Part shown: positions 1 through 6,727 of the stretch, piece after piece | Layout: every line of letters begins with the position of its first letter | Numbering within the stretch: position 1 is the first letter of the stretch | Assembly: GCA_902787595.1 (NCBI GenBank) | Contig: CADAHD010000029.1 | Span: forward strand, 1 to 13,159 | DNA: 13,159 nt | Origin: an uncultured Lachnospiraceae bacterium | GTDB lineage: Bacteria; Bacillota_A; Clostridia; Lachnospirales; Lachnospiraceae | Reading direction: 5' to 3' | Notes under the pieces: generated by a model | Database searches by the model: none | Told to the model about the DNA's origin: nothing | The model's input: only the letters and a program-made list of their open reading frames with translations | Made by a program: the position numbers and the translations under genes

Positions 1-113
1 GAGAGGAAGTTAAAAAGGATGCGGAAGATACGTATATTCTTTTTGATTATTCAAGGAGAGATCCGCTGACAAAAGATGCTTCAGTCAGTATCATAAAGGA
101 TTTTCCGGGCTGA
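1..113 (+). CDS. C-terminal end of an unidentified protein (partial)
   Basis: An open frame enters from the left edge (first full codon at 3) and ends at a TGA at 111-113, giving about 36 residues ending DPLTKDASVSIIKDFPG. Codon use resembles the neighbouring genes and there is no internal stop. The pnuC start lies only 43 bases downstream with no clear terminator between, so the two may be co-transcribed. The fragment is too short to assign a family; no function is claimed. Confidence 0.55.
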   Translation, partial: EEVKKDAEDTYILFDYSRRDPLTKDASVSIIKDFPG

Positions 114-156
114 TCGCATCATATATAAAATGTTTGATTAAAGAAGGGGAAATAAG

Positions 157-873
157 ATGGATATAAAAAAAGCTCTAAAAAATGAACTGGCCGGATGGAA
201 AAAATGGCAGGTTCTGTGGATGGTATTCGCTATTCTTGTTATATTGGGCGTGTCGATCTATCAAAAAGACACTGTGTTGGGTATTCTTGCTTCGCTGACA
301 GGAGTGATCTGTGTTATCCTCTGCGGCATGGGAAGGGTATCCAATTATTTTTTCGGGACCATCAATGTTATCCTGTATGCGTATCTCGCATGGAAAGCAA
401 AATACTACGGTGATGTTATGCTGAATCTTTTGTATTATTTCCCAACAAACATTATTGGTTGGATCGCCTGGAGTAAGAATGTTGATTCGGAGACCAATAC
501 AGTATATAAGAAAAGGATGAGTATAAAACAGGATATCCTGCTGGTACTGATCAGCGCGGTCGGAGTTGTGGGATACGGATATATACTTAAACTGCTGGGG
601 GGAAATCTTCCGGTAGTAGACAGCATGAGCACCGTGCTCTCTGTAATAGCGCAGATACTGATGATAAAGCGCTATATGGAACAGTGGATAATATGGATAG
701 TGGTTGATGTTGTGTCGGTGATCATGTGGGTTGTAGCGCTTCCTACGGAAGGCGGCAGCATAGCGGTACTTTTGATGTGGAGCGTTTTTCTTGCGAATGC
801 CGTGATAATGTTTATTAAGTGGCTTAAGGAATCCGCTCAGAAGCCGGATCAGGATAAGGGGACAGAGAAATGA
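157..873 (+). CDS. pnuC: PnuC-family nicotinamide riboside transporter
   Basis: This 238-residue integral membrane protein belongs to the PnuC family, which moves nicotinamide riboside across the cytoplasmic membrane by facilitated diffusion, with intracellular phosphorylation trapping the substrate. What shows it: about seven hydrophobic segments and the family core near residues 65-105, reading NYFFGTINVILYAYLAW then YYGDVMLNLLYYFPTNIIGW, which holds the conserved Asn, Trp and Tyr substrate-pocket residues. A second family signature, EQWIIWIVVDVVSVIMW, lies near residue 173. The ATG at 157 has an AAGGGG ribosome binding site about 7 bases upstream. The stop overlaps the start of the NadR gene (ATGA), so the two are translationally coupled. 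The neighbouring ribosylnicotinamide kinase supports nicotinamide riboside, not thiamine (PnuT) or riboflavin (PnuX), as substrate. The specificity is inferred from that context. Confidence 0.93.
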   Translation: MDIKKALKNELAGWKKWQVLWMVFAILVILGVSIYQKDTVLGILASLTGVICVILCGMGRVSNYFFGTINVILYAYLAWKAKYYGDVMLNLLYYFPTNIIGWIAWSKNVDSETNTVYKKRMSIKQDILLVLISAVGVVGYGYILKLLGGNLPVVDSMSTVLSVIAQILMIKRYMEQWIIWIVVDVVSVIMWVVALPTEGGSIAVLLMWSVFLANAVIMFIKWLKESAQKPDQDKGTEK

Positions 874-1889
874 GCGCAGGGAAGAGATATAATGTAGGAA
901 TGTATGGCGGATCTTTTAATCCGCTGCATCTGGGACATCTGGAATGCATGATAAAGGCGGCAGGTTCATGCAGGGAATTATATATAGTCATATCATACAG
1001 AGATGATGATACAGATATTCCGCTCCGTGTAAAGATCAGATGGGTTTATCAGCTGACAAAGCATATCGGAAACGTAAGGATCATCACGCTTAAAGACCGT
1101 GTATCGGATAAAGCCGATTATACGGAAGAATACTGGGCTGCAGATTGCAGCGAGGTTAAGGAAAAGATCGGAAAGAAGATCGATGTGGTATTCTGCGGCA
1201 GCGATTATGATGAGAACAGTTTCTGGAACAGATGTTATGAGGATTCGGAGTTTATAGTATTTCCAAGAAACGAATATAATTCAACGGAGATAAGAAAGGA
1301 TATATACGGACACTGGGACTGGATGCCGCAGATAGTCAGATCATATTTTACAAAGAAGGTTTTGCTTATAGGCGGGGAGAGCGTAGGCAAATCGACATTG
1401 GGCATTAATCTGGCAAACTATTTTAATACGGTATGTCTTGAAGAGGTGGGCAGAGAGCTTTCTGAGCTTTCAGGTACCGATGTATATATGCTGCCAGAAG
1501 ACTTCACAAGGATACTTGTGGAGCATAAGGCAAAGGAAATGCGGCTGCTTGAGCATAGCAATAAAGTCTTTATAGAGGATACAGACTGCCTTATAACTAA
1601 GTTTTTTCTTGATTTCCTTGAAGATGCGGAGGCTGAAAAAAACTCTCAGCTGGCGGAGGCTATAGCGCAGCTGAATTCTTATGATCTGATATTGTTCCTT
1701 GAGCCTGATGTGGAATGGGTACAGGATGGCGACAGGAGCGAGGTGATAGCGGCGGATCGTGAAAAATACTCTGCAAAGATAAAGGAGCTCTATAAGAAAC
1801 ATGGTTTTACGTTCAAAGTGATAAGCGGCGATTACAACAGCCGCTTTGACAGGGCGGTAAAGCTCATTAAAGATATCCTGCAATCATAG
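870..1889 (+). CDS. nadR: NadR-like bifunctional NMN adenylyltransferase / ribosylnicotinamide kinase, no HTH domain
   Basis: This 339-residue cytoplasmic enzyme is expected to phosphorylate nicotinamide riboside to NMN and then adenylylate NMN to NAD. The N-terminal nucleotidyltransferase domain (about residues 7-160) carries GSFNPLHLGH at 14-23, the HxGH nucleotide-binding motif, and STEIR at 138-142, the second adenylyltransferase motif. The C-terminal kinase domain (about 163-339) carries a Walker A GGESVGKST at 168-176, an acidic strand FIEDTD at 234-239, and the NadR-typical PDVEWVQDGDRSE segment at 279-291. Escherichia coli NadR is about 410 residues because of an N-terminal helix-turn-helix. 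That domain is absent here, so this copy should be an enzyme and not a repressor. It overlaps pnuC by 4 bases, forming a transport-and-trap NAD salvage unit. Confidence 0.93.
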   Translation: MSAGKRYNVGMYGGSFNPLHLGHLECMIKAAGSCRELYIVISYRDDDTDIPLRVKIRWVYQLTKHIGNVRIITLKDRVSDKADYTEEYWAADCSEVKEKIGKKIDVVFCGSDYDENSFWNRCYEDSEFIVFPRNEYNSTEIRKDIYGHWDWMPQIVRSYFTKKVLLIGGESVGKSTLGINLANYFNTVCLEEVGRELSELSGTDVYMLPEDFTRILVEHKAKEMRLLEHSNKVFIEDTDCLITKFFLDFLEDAEAEKNSQLAEAIAQLNSYDLILFLEPDVEWVQDGDRSEVIAADREKYSAKIKELYKKHGFTFKVISGDYNSRFDRAVKLIKDILQS

Positions 1890-1903
1890 ATTTTTGATAG
1901 TAA

Positions 1904-1925
1904 TATATCAAAATGTGATATTTTT
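1904..1925 (+). terminator. AT-rich hairpin with T-run after nadR (possible weak terminator)
   Basis: ATATCA (1905-1910) and TGATAT (1916-1921) form a perfect 6-bp inverted repeat around a 5-base loop. The right arm runs into TTTTT (1921-1925). It lies 15 bases after the nadR stop and before the antibiotic-transporter module, where a terminator is expected. The stem contains almost no GC pairs, so it may be weak or fortuitous. Confidence 0.3.
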
Positions 1926-2040
1926 CGAGGACTTTGGGGAATATGGTGGGCTTCCGGCATTGTATGGTTTTTGAGCGGGGTAACAGCCTGGCAGAGATAT
2001 GTTTTTTATAAAAGGAAAGTGCTTGGCCGGGGGCCTGACG
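1926..2040. other. Intergenic stretch with no recognised gene
   Basis: No start codon with a ribosome binding site and no open frame longer than about 20 codons was found here. It contains a TTTTATAAAAG at 2004-2014 that recurs exactly at 2084-2094, and a short GGCC-GGG-GGCC inverted repeat at about 2024-2034. Nothing else is supported. Confidence 0.4.
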
Positions 2041-2043
2041 CTG

Positions 2044-2078
2044 TCGTATGACAAAAATGTCACATTATTGTCATACGA
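2044..2078 (+). promoter_or_regulatory. Nested palindromic operator for the Bce-type response regulator
   Basis: TGACA-AAAA-TGTCA (2049-2062) fits the TNACA-N4-TGTAA pattern known for BceR-type response regulators, with one change in the last half-site. It sits inside a larger perfect 11-bp inverted repeat, TCGTATGACAA (2044-2054) and TTGTCATACGA (2068-2078). This places a third TGTCA at 2069-2073, exactly 11 bases (one helical turn) from the second. It lies about 70-100 bases upstream of the ATPase start. Only a TAATAT-like -10 (2107-2112) with no good -35 follows, as expected of an activator-dependent promoter. Assignment to the regulator encoded downstream is inferred. Confidence 0.6.
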
Positions 2079-2130
2079 TCCGATTTTATAAAAGATCCTG
2101 TTTCGTTAATATATGTTTATCAAGTGAAAC

Positions 2131-2138
2131 AGGAGGAG
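2131..2138 (+). promoter_or_regulatory. Ribosome binding site that fixes the bceA-like start
   Basis: AGGAGGAG lies 6-8 bases before the ATG at 2145. An in-frame GTG at 2124 would place this sequence inside the gene, so the ATG is preferred. Confidence 0.85.
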
Positions 2139-2144
2139 AATAAA

Positions 2145-2909
2145 ATGACAATACTTGACGTTAAAGAATTAAAGAAGACCTATACCGGACGTTTTGGCAG
2201 CAATAAGGTTGAGGCGCTTAAAAATGTAAGTTTTACAGTTGAAGAGGGCGAATATGTCGCTATTATGGGAGAGTCCGGTTCAGGAAAGACCACTCTTCTG
2301 AATATACTGGCTGCATTGGATAAACCTTCGGGCGGCAGTGTTATGCTGGATGGCAAAGATCTTTCGGAAGTTAAGGATGCGGCTCTTGCATCGTTCCGAC
2401 GCGAAAATCTTGGTTTTGTCTTTCAGGAATTCAATCTGATGGATACCTTTTCCCTCAAGGACAATATACTTCTTCCTTTGGTATTGAGCGGTAAGAAAGT
2501 TGTTGAGATGGAAGAGAAGATAGGGCCCATAGCGGAATCGCTGGGGATAGCGGAGATACTTAACAAATATCCTTATGAGGTATCCGGTGGGCAGAAACAG
2601 CGTGCTGCAGCAGCCAGGGCGCTGATCACCGATCCCAAGCTTATACTTGCCGATGAGCCTACAGGAGCGCTGGATTCTCAGTCTTCTGCAGACCTCTTGC
2701 GCGTGTTTGAAAAGATGAACAAGGCGGGGCAGACCATATTGATGGTAACGCACTCAACCGATGCTGCCTCGCACGCCAACAGGGTGCTGTTCATACGTGA
2801 CGGCGTAGTGTTCCATCAGATCTACCGCGGAGAGGCGTCAAACGAGGAGCTCTATCAGAAGATATCCGATACTCTTACGATGCTCAGGAAAGGCGGTGAG
2901 GCAAGATGA
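2145..2909 (+). CDS. bceA: Bce-type ABC transporter ATP-binding protein
   Basis: This 254-residue cytoplasmic ATPase powers a MacB/BceAB-type transporter that protects against cell-wall-targeting peptide antibiotics, probably by freeing lipid carriers from the drug. All nucleotide-binding motifs are intact: Walker A GESGSGKTT (42-50), Q-loop Gln94 in FVFQEFNL, signature SGGQKQR (147-153), Walker B LILADEP (166-172) and the switch His203 in MVTHS. The FQEFNLMD stretch and the downstream permease with a large extracellular domain are typical of the Bce branch, not LolD/FtsE. The ATG at 2145 is chosen over an in-frame GTG at 2124 because a strong AGGAGG lies between them. The stop overlaps the permease start by ATGA. 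The gene symbol is by family analogy; the actual substrate (bacitracin, a lantibiotic, a mammalian defensin) cannot be read from sequence. Confidence 0.93.
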   Translation: MTILDVKELKKTYTGRFGSNKVEALKNVSFTVEEGEYVAIMGESGSGKTTLLNILAALDKPSGGSVMLDGKDLSEVKDAALASFRRENLGFVFQEFNLMDTFSLKDNILLPLVLSGKKVVEMEEKIGPIAESLGIAEILNKYPYEVSGGQKQRAAAARALITDPKLILADEPTGALDSQSSADLLRVFEKMNKAGQTILMVTHSTDAASHANRVLFIRDGVVFHQIYRGEASNEELYQKISDTLTMLRKGGEAR

Positions 2910-4951
2910 GTCTTTATCTGAGAATGGCGCTTCAGAATATCAGAAAAAACGCGCGCTTTTTTATCCCGCGCATCCTTACCGAAGCCGGGCTTTTAGCATG
3001 TTACTTTATCGTATATACGCTTTATCGTGATGAGCGCATAAGGCAGGTAAGAGGCGGATCATATCTTCCTTTTTTCATGTTTATAGGAGTTGTGGTCATA
3101 ACGCTTCTTTCGATAATACTGATGCTCTATACGAACAGCTTTCTGATGAAGCAGCGCAAGCGTGAATTCGGACTCTATAATGTGCTGGGCATGGAAAAGA
3201 GACATGTGGTAAAAGTGCTTTTCCATGAGTCGCTGATAAGCAGTGTCTGCAGCATTATTACGGGCATAATACTCGGCATCATTTTCTATAAACTGAGTTC
3301 ACTTTTTATCTGCAGGCTTTTGGGAGTGGAATCCATACTTGGTTTTTATTATATTTCGGCAAAGATGATCGTTCCCGCAGTGGCCGGTTTTGTTATTATC
3401 GATGTTTTCACTTATATATGCAACTGTATAAGCATCGCGCGTATGAAGCCGGTGGAATTGATGGCCAGCATACATACGGGCGAAAAGGAGCCTAAGGTGA
3501 AATGGCTGACCTTTATAACGGGTATCCTCTGTCTTGCAGGCGGCTATTATATCGCATTGAGCGTCAAGAATCCGCTGAGCGCGTTATCACTCTTCTTTGC
3601 GGCAGTACTGCTTGTGATAGTGGGAACATATTACCTCTTTATGAGCGGCACCATCTTCGTACTGAAGCTGCTTAAGAATAAAAAAGAATACTATTACAGG
3701 CCGGGGCATATGACAGCTGTATCGGGACTGCTGTATCGAATGAAGCAGAATGCCGTGGGACTTGCATCTATATGCATACTGGCAACAGGCGTTCTGGTCA
3801 TGATCTCTACAACGGTGAGTCTGTATGCCGGGGCAGAGGAGATGCTTCGGAAAAGCTTTTCAAAAGAACTGTATATGGAGACTTATTATTTCGACGGGGA
3901 TGGAAATGATCATTCGCTTCCTTCGGAGGTAATGGCCGGTATAGTTTATGAAGTATCAGAAAAACACGGCCTTGAGGTAGAAGCAGTTACGCAGCAGCAT
4001 TATCTGGAGACCGCATTTTCCTTTGATAACGGGGTATGCATTACGGACCGTTCCGGAGGAAATATGATGGATGCGGTACAGTTCTTCTTCATGACAGAAG
4101 AAGAATATATAAAGCTTACGGGTGAGAAACTGGGGCTTTCGGGAGATGATATAGCATTTAAGGTGATAAATGCCGGGAGTTCGTCAGAGAATTATAAGGG
4201 AAATGTTATAAACATAGGCGGGACCGCTCATAATATAGTCAGAAGATTGGAGCGGTATCCGGTAAATCTGACCGCGATGAGCGTATTTGCCCATTACGGA
4301 GTGGTGGTTTCGGATGATGAAGCGCTGGAAGATATATTCAGGATACAGAGTGAGGCGTATGGCGGGAACGCATCGACAATGACCGAAAGGATAGAGGTAA
4401 AATATGCTGACAGAAATGCGGCGCGCGAAGCAGGGGATGCGCTCAGTGACGATATCAGATCGGCAGTCAGAGCGTATGTATCCGGTCTGCAGGGGCAGCA
4501 GGAAGAAAATGATGTAAGAGTGTATCTGGATACGCTGTGGCAGGCGGAATCCGATTATTCCAGCATGTACGGATCATTCCTCTTCCTGGGGATACTGCTG
4601 GGCTTTGTATGTCTCTTTGCAACCGCGCTGATCATATATTACAAACAGATCTCCGAGGGTTACGAAGATCGGAACCGCTATCAGATCATGACAAAGATAG
4701 GCATGAGCCAGAAAGAAGTAAAAAAGAGCATAGGCAGTCAGGTGCTGCTGGTATTCTTCCTGCCTCTGATCGTTGCCGGGATACATATATGCTTTGCTTT
4801 CCCACTGCTTAAGAAATTATTGAACCTTCTCATGCTCTCCAATACCATGCTGTTTGTGGTATGCACCGTAATTACTTTCCTTGTATTTGCATTGGTTTAT
4901 GTTATGATATACGGGGTAACGGCAAAGCATTATTACAGGATAGTTAGGTAG
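2906..4951 (+). CDS. bceB: Bce-type FtsX-like ABC transporter permease
   Basis: This 681-residue membrane protein is the permease and drug-sensing subunit of the Bce-type transporter. It shows the BceB architecture of ten transmembrane segments: roughly one at residues 20-40, further segments to about residue 306, then a large extracytoplasmic domain at about 310-540 rich in charged and polar residues, then three closing segments. BceB proteins are usually about 650 residues, so it looks complete. FtsX-like features are visible in the cytoplasmic loop after the second segment (QRKREFGLYNVLGMEKR, about 83-99), the region expected to contact the ATPase. The extracytoplasmic domain is the family's antibiotic-specificity determinant and diverges most. 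Translation is coupled to the ATPase (ATGA overlap). The regulator gene follows after about 25 bases, so all four module genes are probably one transcript. Confidence 0.92.
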   Translation: MSLYLRMALQNIRKNARFFIPRILTEAGLLACYFIVYTLYRDERIRQVRGGSYLPFFMFIGVVVITLLSIILMLYTNSFLMKQRKREFGLYNVLGMEKRHVVKVLFHESLISSVCSIITGIILGIIFYKLSSLFICRLLGVESILGFYYISAKMIVPAVAGFVIIDVFTYICNCISIARMKPVELMASIHTGEKEPKVKWLTFITGILCLAGGYYIALSVKNPLSALSLFFAAVLLVIVGTYYLFMSGTIFVLKLLKNKKEYYYRPGHMTAVSGLLYRMKQNAVGLASICILATGVLVMISTTVSLYAGAEEMLRKSFSKELYMETYYFDGDGNDHSLPSEVMAGIVYEVSEKHGLEVEAVTQQHYLETAFSFDNGVCITDRSGGNMMDAVQFFFMTEEEYIKLTGEKLGLSGDDIAFKVINAGSSSENYKGNVINIGGTAHNIVRRLERYPVNLTAMSVFAHYGVVVSDDEALEDIFRIQSEAYGGNASTMTERIEVKYADRNAAREAGDALSDDIRSAVRAYVSGLQGQQEENDVRVYLDTLWQAESDYSSMYGSFLFLGILLGFVCLFATALIIYYKQISEGYEDRNRYQIMTKIGMSQKEVKKSIGSQVLLVFFLPLIVAGIHICFAFPLLKKLLNLLMLSNTMLFVVCTVITFLVFALVYVMIYGVTAKHYYRIVR

Positions 4952-4967
4952 TATCGTAAGGTATATC

Positions 4968-4972
4968 GGAGG
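4968..4972 (+). promoter_or_regulatory. Ribosome binding site indicating a TTG start for the response regulator
   Basis: GGAGG ends one base before the ATG at 4974, too close for normal initiation, but seven bases before an in-frame TTG at 4980. The TTG start yields MYRIFLVEDD, the usual N-terminus for this regulator family. Confidence 0.6.
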
Positions 4973-4979
4973 AATGGCA

Positions 4980-5648
4980 TTGTACCGCATATTTCTGGTG
5001 GAAGATGACCACACGCTGGCGCAGGCGATACAGAAGACGCTTAGTGAGTATGGCAACGAGCTGAAGATAGCATTGGATTTCAGGGATATCATGAAAGAAT
5101 TTGAGGAGTACCGGCCGCAGCTGGTACTCCTTGATATCAAATTGCCTTTCTATAACGGTTTTCACTGGTGCAGCGTTATACGCAGGACTTCGGTGGTGCC
5201 GATCATCTTTCTATCATCAGCGGCAGACAACATGAACATAGTTACAGCAATAGGAATGGGTGCGGACGATTTTATAGCCAAGCCGGTGGACCCGATGGTG
5301 CTTAATGCCAAGGTTATGGCGGTGCTTCGCAGAACCTACGAGATAGGAGGCAGTAATACGCTTGAATTTCACGGCGCTGAGCTTCAGCCGGACAGGGCGC
5401 GCGTGGAATACGACGGTAAGAGCATAGACCTTACAAAAAATGAACTGCGCATCCTGCAGGTGCTAATAGAGAATAAGGGCAGGATAGTCAGCCGTGACGA
5501 TCTGATGAACGCCTTATGGCAGAGCGACATATATGTAGAGGAAAACACGCTTACAGTCAATGTCGGCAGGCTCAGAAAAAAGCTTGAAGAGAACGGCCTG
5601 AAAAATGTTATAGTGACCAAACCGGGAAGCGGGTATATTATCGAATGA
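4980..5648 (+). CDS. bceR: OmpR-family response regulator of a Bce-type module
   Basis: This 222-residue DNA-binding response regulator (224 if the ATG at 4974 is used) is phosphorylated by the adjacent kinase and should activate the transporter promoter. The receiver domain (about 2-115) has the acidic pair Glu8-Asp9-Asp10, the phospho-acceptor Asp52 in LVLLDIKLP, Ser in FLSSA and Lys101 in FIAKPVD. The winged-helix domain (about 128-221) shows LTKNELRILQVLIENKGRIVSRDDLM and ends with the family's VNVGRLRKKLEE and KPGSGYII segments. Its likely target is the TGACA-N4-TGTCA palindrome at 2049-2062. The stop codon overlaps the kinase start (ATGA), which couples the pair. Gene symbol by analogy with Bacillus BceR. 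Confidence 0.92.
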   Translation: MYRIFLVEDDHTLAQAIQKTLSEYGNELKIALDFRDIMKEFEEYRPQLVLLDIKLPFYNGFHWCSVIRRTSVVPIIFLSSAADNMNIVTAIGMGADDFIAKPVDPMVLNAKVMAVLRRTYEIGGSNTLEFHGAELQPDRARVEYDGKSIDLTKNELRILQVLIENKGRIVSRDDLMNALWQSDIYVEENTLTVNVGRLRKKLEENGLKNVIVTKPGSGYIIE

Positions 5649-6640
5649 TACCGGAAAGAAAAAAAGCTGTTTTTAAAGACTGTCTTAAGCAGTTTGGTTT
5701 AACATTTGTACTGTATTTTTTGAATATGGCTCTTATTATGGTCGTTTTTTTACTATACGATCTGAATACAGAGCCTTTTTTATTTGTTTTTGCAGTGAGC
5801 CTGTTGGGCCTGCTTATCATTTTCGGGATACATTTCTTAAAGGAATTGCAGAAGGCTGAGATACGCTCACGTAAGTTAAGCGTGATCTTAAGCGAATGGA
5901 ATGATCTTCCGGCGGCAGAAAGCCTTTCCGAAGAAGATCTCTATGATATGATAGAAGCGCTGGGCAGGGAAGTTGAGAAAATGCGCATGGAGTTTTCGGA
6001 AGAAAAGAAGGATATGCAGGATTTCTACACGGCCTGGGTCCATCAGGTAAAAACGCCTATAGCGGTCATGAAGCTGGCACTCGGGGGAGCCGGGGAGACC
6101 GATAAGCGCGAACTGGCGGAGGAATTATTCAGGATAGAGCAGTATACCGAAATGGTGTTGGCCTATCAGCGGCTGGGGAGCAGCAGTAACGATCTGCTTA
6201 TAAGAGAATATGAGCTGGATGAACTTATACGTGAAGTGATACGGAAGTTTGCTCCGCAGTTTATACATAAGAAACTTAAATTGCAATATGAAGGCACGGA
6301 TATAAAGCTGGTGACTGATAAAAAATGGTTCATGGTCATATTGGACCAGCTGATTTCGAATGCGCTGAAATATACCCAAAGCGGATCGGTGAGCATCAGC
6401 ATTGTGAATGGAGAACTCTGCGTAGCGGATACCGGCATCGGGATAGCGCCTGAGGATCAGCCGCGTATATTTGAAAAGGGCTATACAGGCATAAACGGAA
6501 GGCTTAATGAAAAATCAAGCGGATTGGGTTTATATCTTTGCGGAAAAGCAGCGGGGTTATTGAATCTGCCTGTGCGTGTGGAGAGCGAGCCCGGATGCGG
6601 CAGTCGTTTTTATCTTAACATTTCTCAAAAACAAAATTGA
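5645..6640 (+). CDS. bceS: Bce-type intramembrane-sensing histidine kinase
   Basis: This 331-residue kinase is the sensor partner of the response regulator. It has two N-terminal membrane segments (about 17-38 and 46-66) joined by a loop of only a few residues. This is the hallmark of intramembrane-sensing kinases that detect the state of the BceAB transporter and not a ligand. A linker with coiled-coil character follows (about 95-125). The dimerisation box WVHQVKTPI holds the phospho-acceptor His133. The ATPase domain has the N box LDQLISNALKYT (about 231-242), the G1 box ADTGIGIAPED, an F box with FEKGYTG and the G2 box SSGLGLYLC. No key residue is missing. The ribosome binding site is weak, as expected when translation is coupled to the upstream gene by the ATGA overlap. 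The stop codon lies inside the Fur box of the next gene. Confidence 0.93.
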   Translation: MIPERKKAVFKDCLKQFGLTFVLYFLNMALIMVVFLLYDLNTEPFLFVFAVSLLGLLIIFGIHFLKELQKAEIRSRKLSVILSEWNDLPAAESLSEEDLYDMIEALGREVEKMRMEFSEEKKDMQDFYTAWVHQVKTPIAVMKLALGGAGETDKRELAEELFRIEQYTEMVLAYQRLGSSSNDLLIREYELDELIREVIRKFAPQFIHKKLKLQYEGTDIKLVTDKKWFMVILDQLISNALKYTQSGSVSISIVNGELCVADTGIGIAPEDQPRIFEKGYTGINGRLNEKSSGLGLYLCGKAAGLLNLPVRVESEPGCGSRFYLNISQKQN

Positions 6641-6653
6641 AAATCATTCTCAA
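6637..6653 (+). promoter_or_regulatory. Fur-type operator (8-1-8 inverted repeat) upstream of the fur-znuA fusion
   Basis: TTGAAAATCATTCTCAA is an 8-1-8 inverted repeat with one mismatch, close to the classical Fur box (TGATAATGATTATCA-like, AT-rich with central ATCATT). It ends 5 bases before the -35 element at 6659. A direct repeat of its right half, TTCTCAAAT, recurs at 6697-6705, overlapping the start of the transcript. Flanking the promoter with two half-matching sites suggests autoregulation by the encoded Fur-family domain. Which metal is sensed cannot be told from the operator. Confidence 0.6.
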
Positions 6654-6658
6654 ATCTA

Positions 6659-6687
6659 TTGACAGGGATCAAACTCATTGCTATAAT
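6659..6687 (+). promoter_or_regulatory. Consensus SigA promoter of the fur-znuA fusion
   Basis: A perfect TTGACA (6659-6664) and a perfect TATAAT (6682-6687) are separated by exactly 17 bases. Transcription is predicted to start near 6694, giving a short leader of about 34 bases that contains the AGGAGG. Such a strong core promoter fits control by repression. Confidence 0.88.
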
Positions 6688-6712
6688 CGGGAACGGTTCT
6701 CAAATTATAGGC

Positions 6713-6718
6713 AGGAGG
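6713..6718 (+). promoter_or_regulatory. Ribosome binding site fixing the fusion gene's start
   Basis: AGGAGG lies 9 bases before the ATG at 6728. Longer starts reach back into the promoter -35 element and are excluded. Confidence 0.85.
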
Positions 6719-6727
6719 ATAATAATA

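Noticed and set aside
1916..1976. A short open frame of about 20 codons starting at a GTG after nadR
   Set aside because: It has no ribosome binding site and no recognisable product, and it overlaps the hairpin; there is not enough evidence for a small gene or a gene remnant.
2004..2094. Two exact copies of TTTTATAAAAG 80 bases apart
   Set aside because: The repeat is a short AT-rich palindromic word that is likely by chance in an AT-rich intergenic region; no further structure supports a function.
6659..6727. A 23-residue N-terminal extension of the Fur-ZnuA frame
   Set aside because: Its start codon is the TTG of the -35 box, upstream of the predicted transcript start; AGGAGG before 6728 sets the real start.
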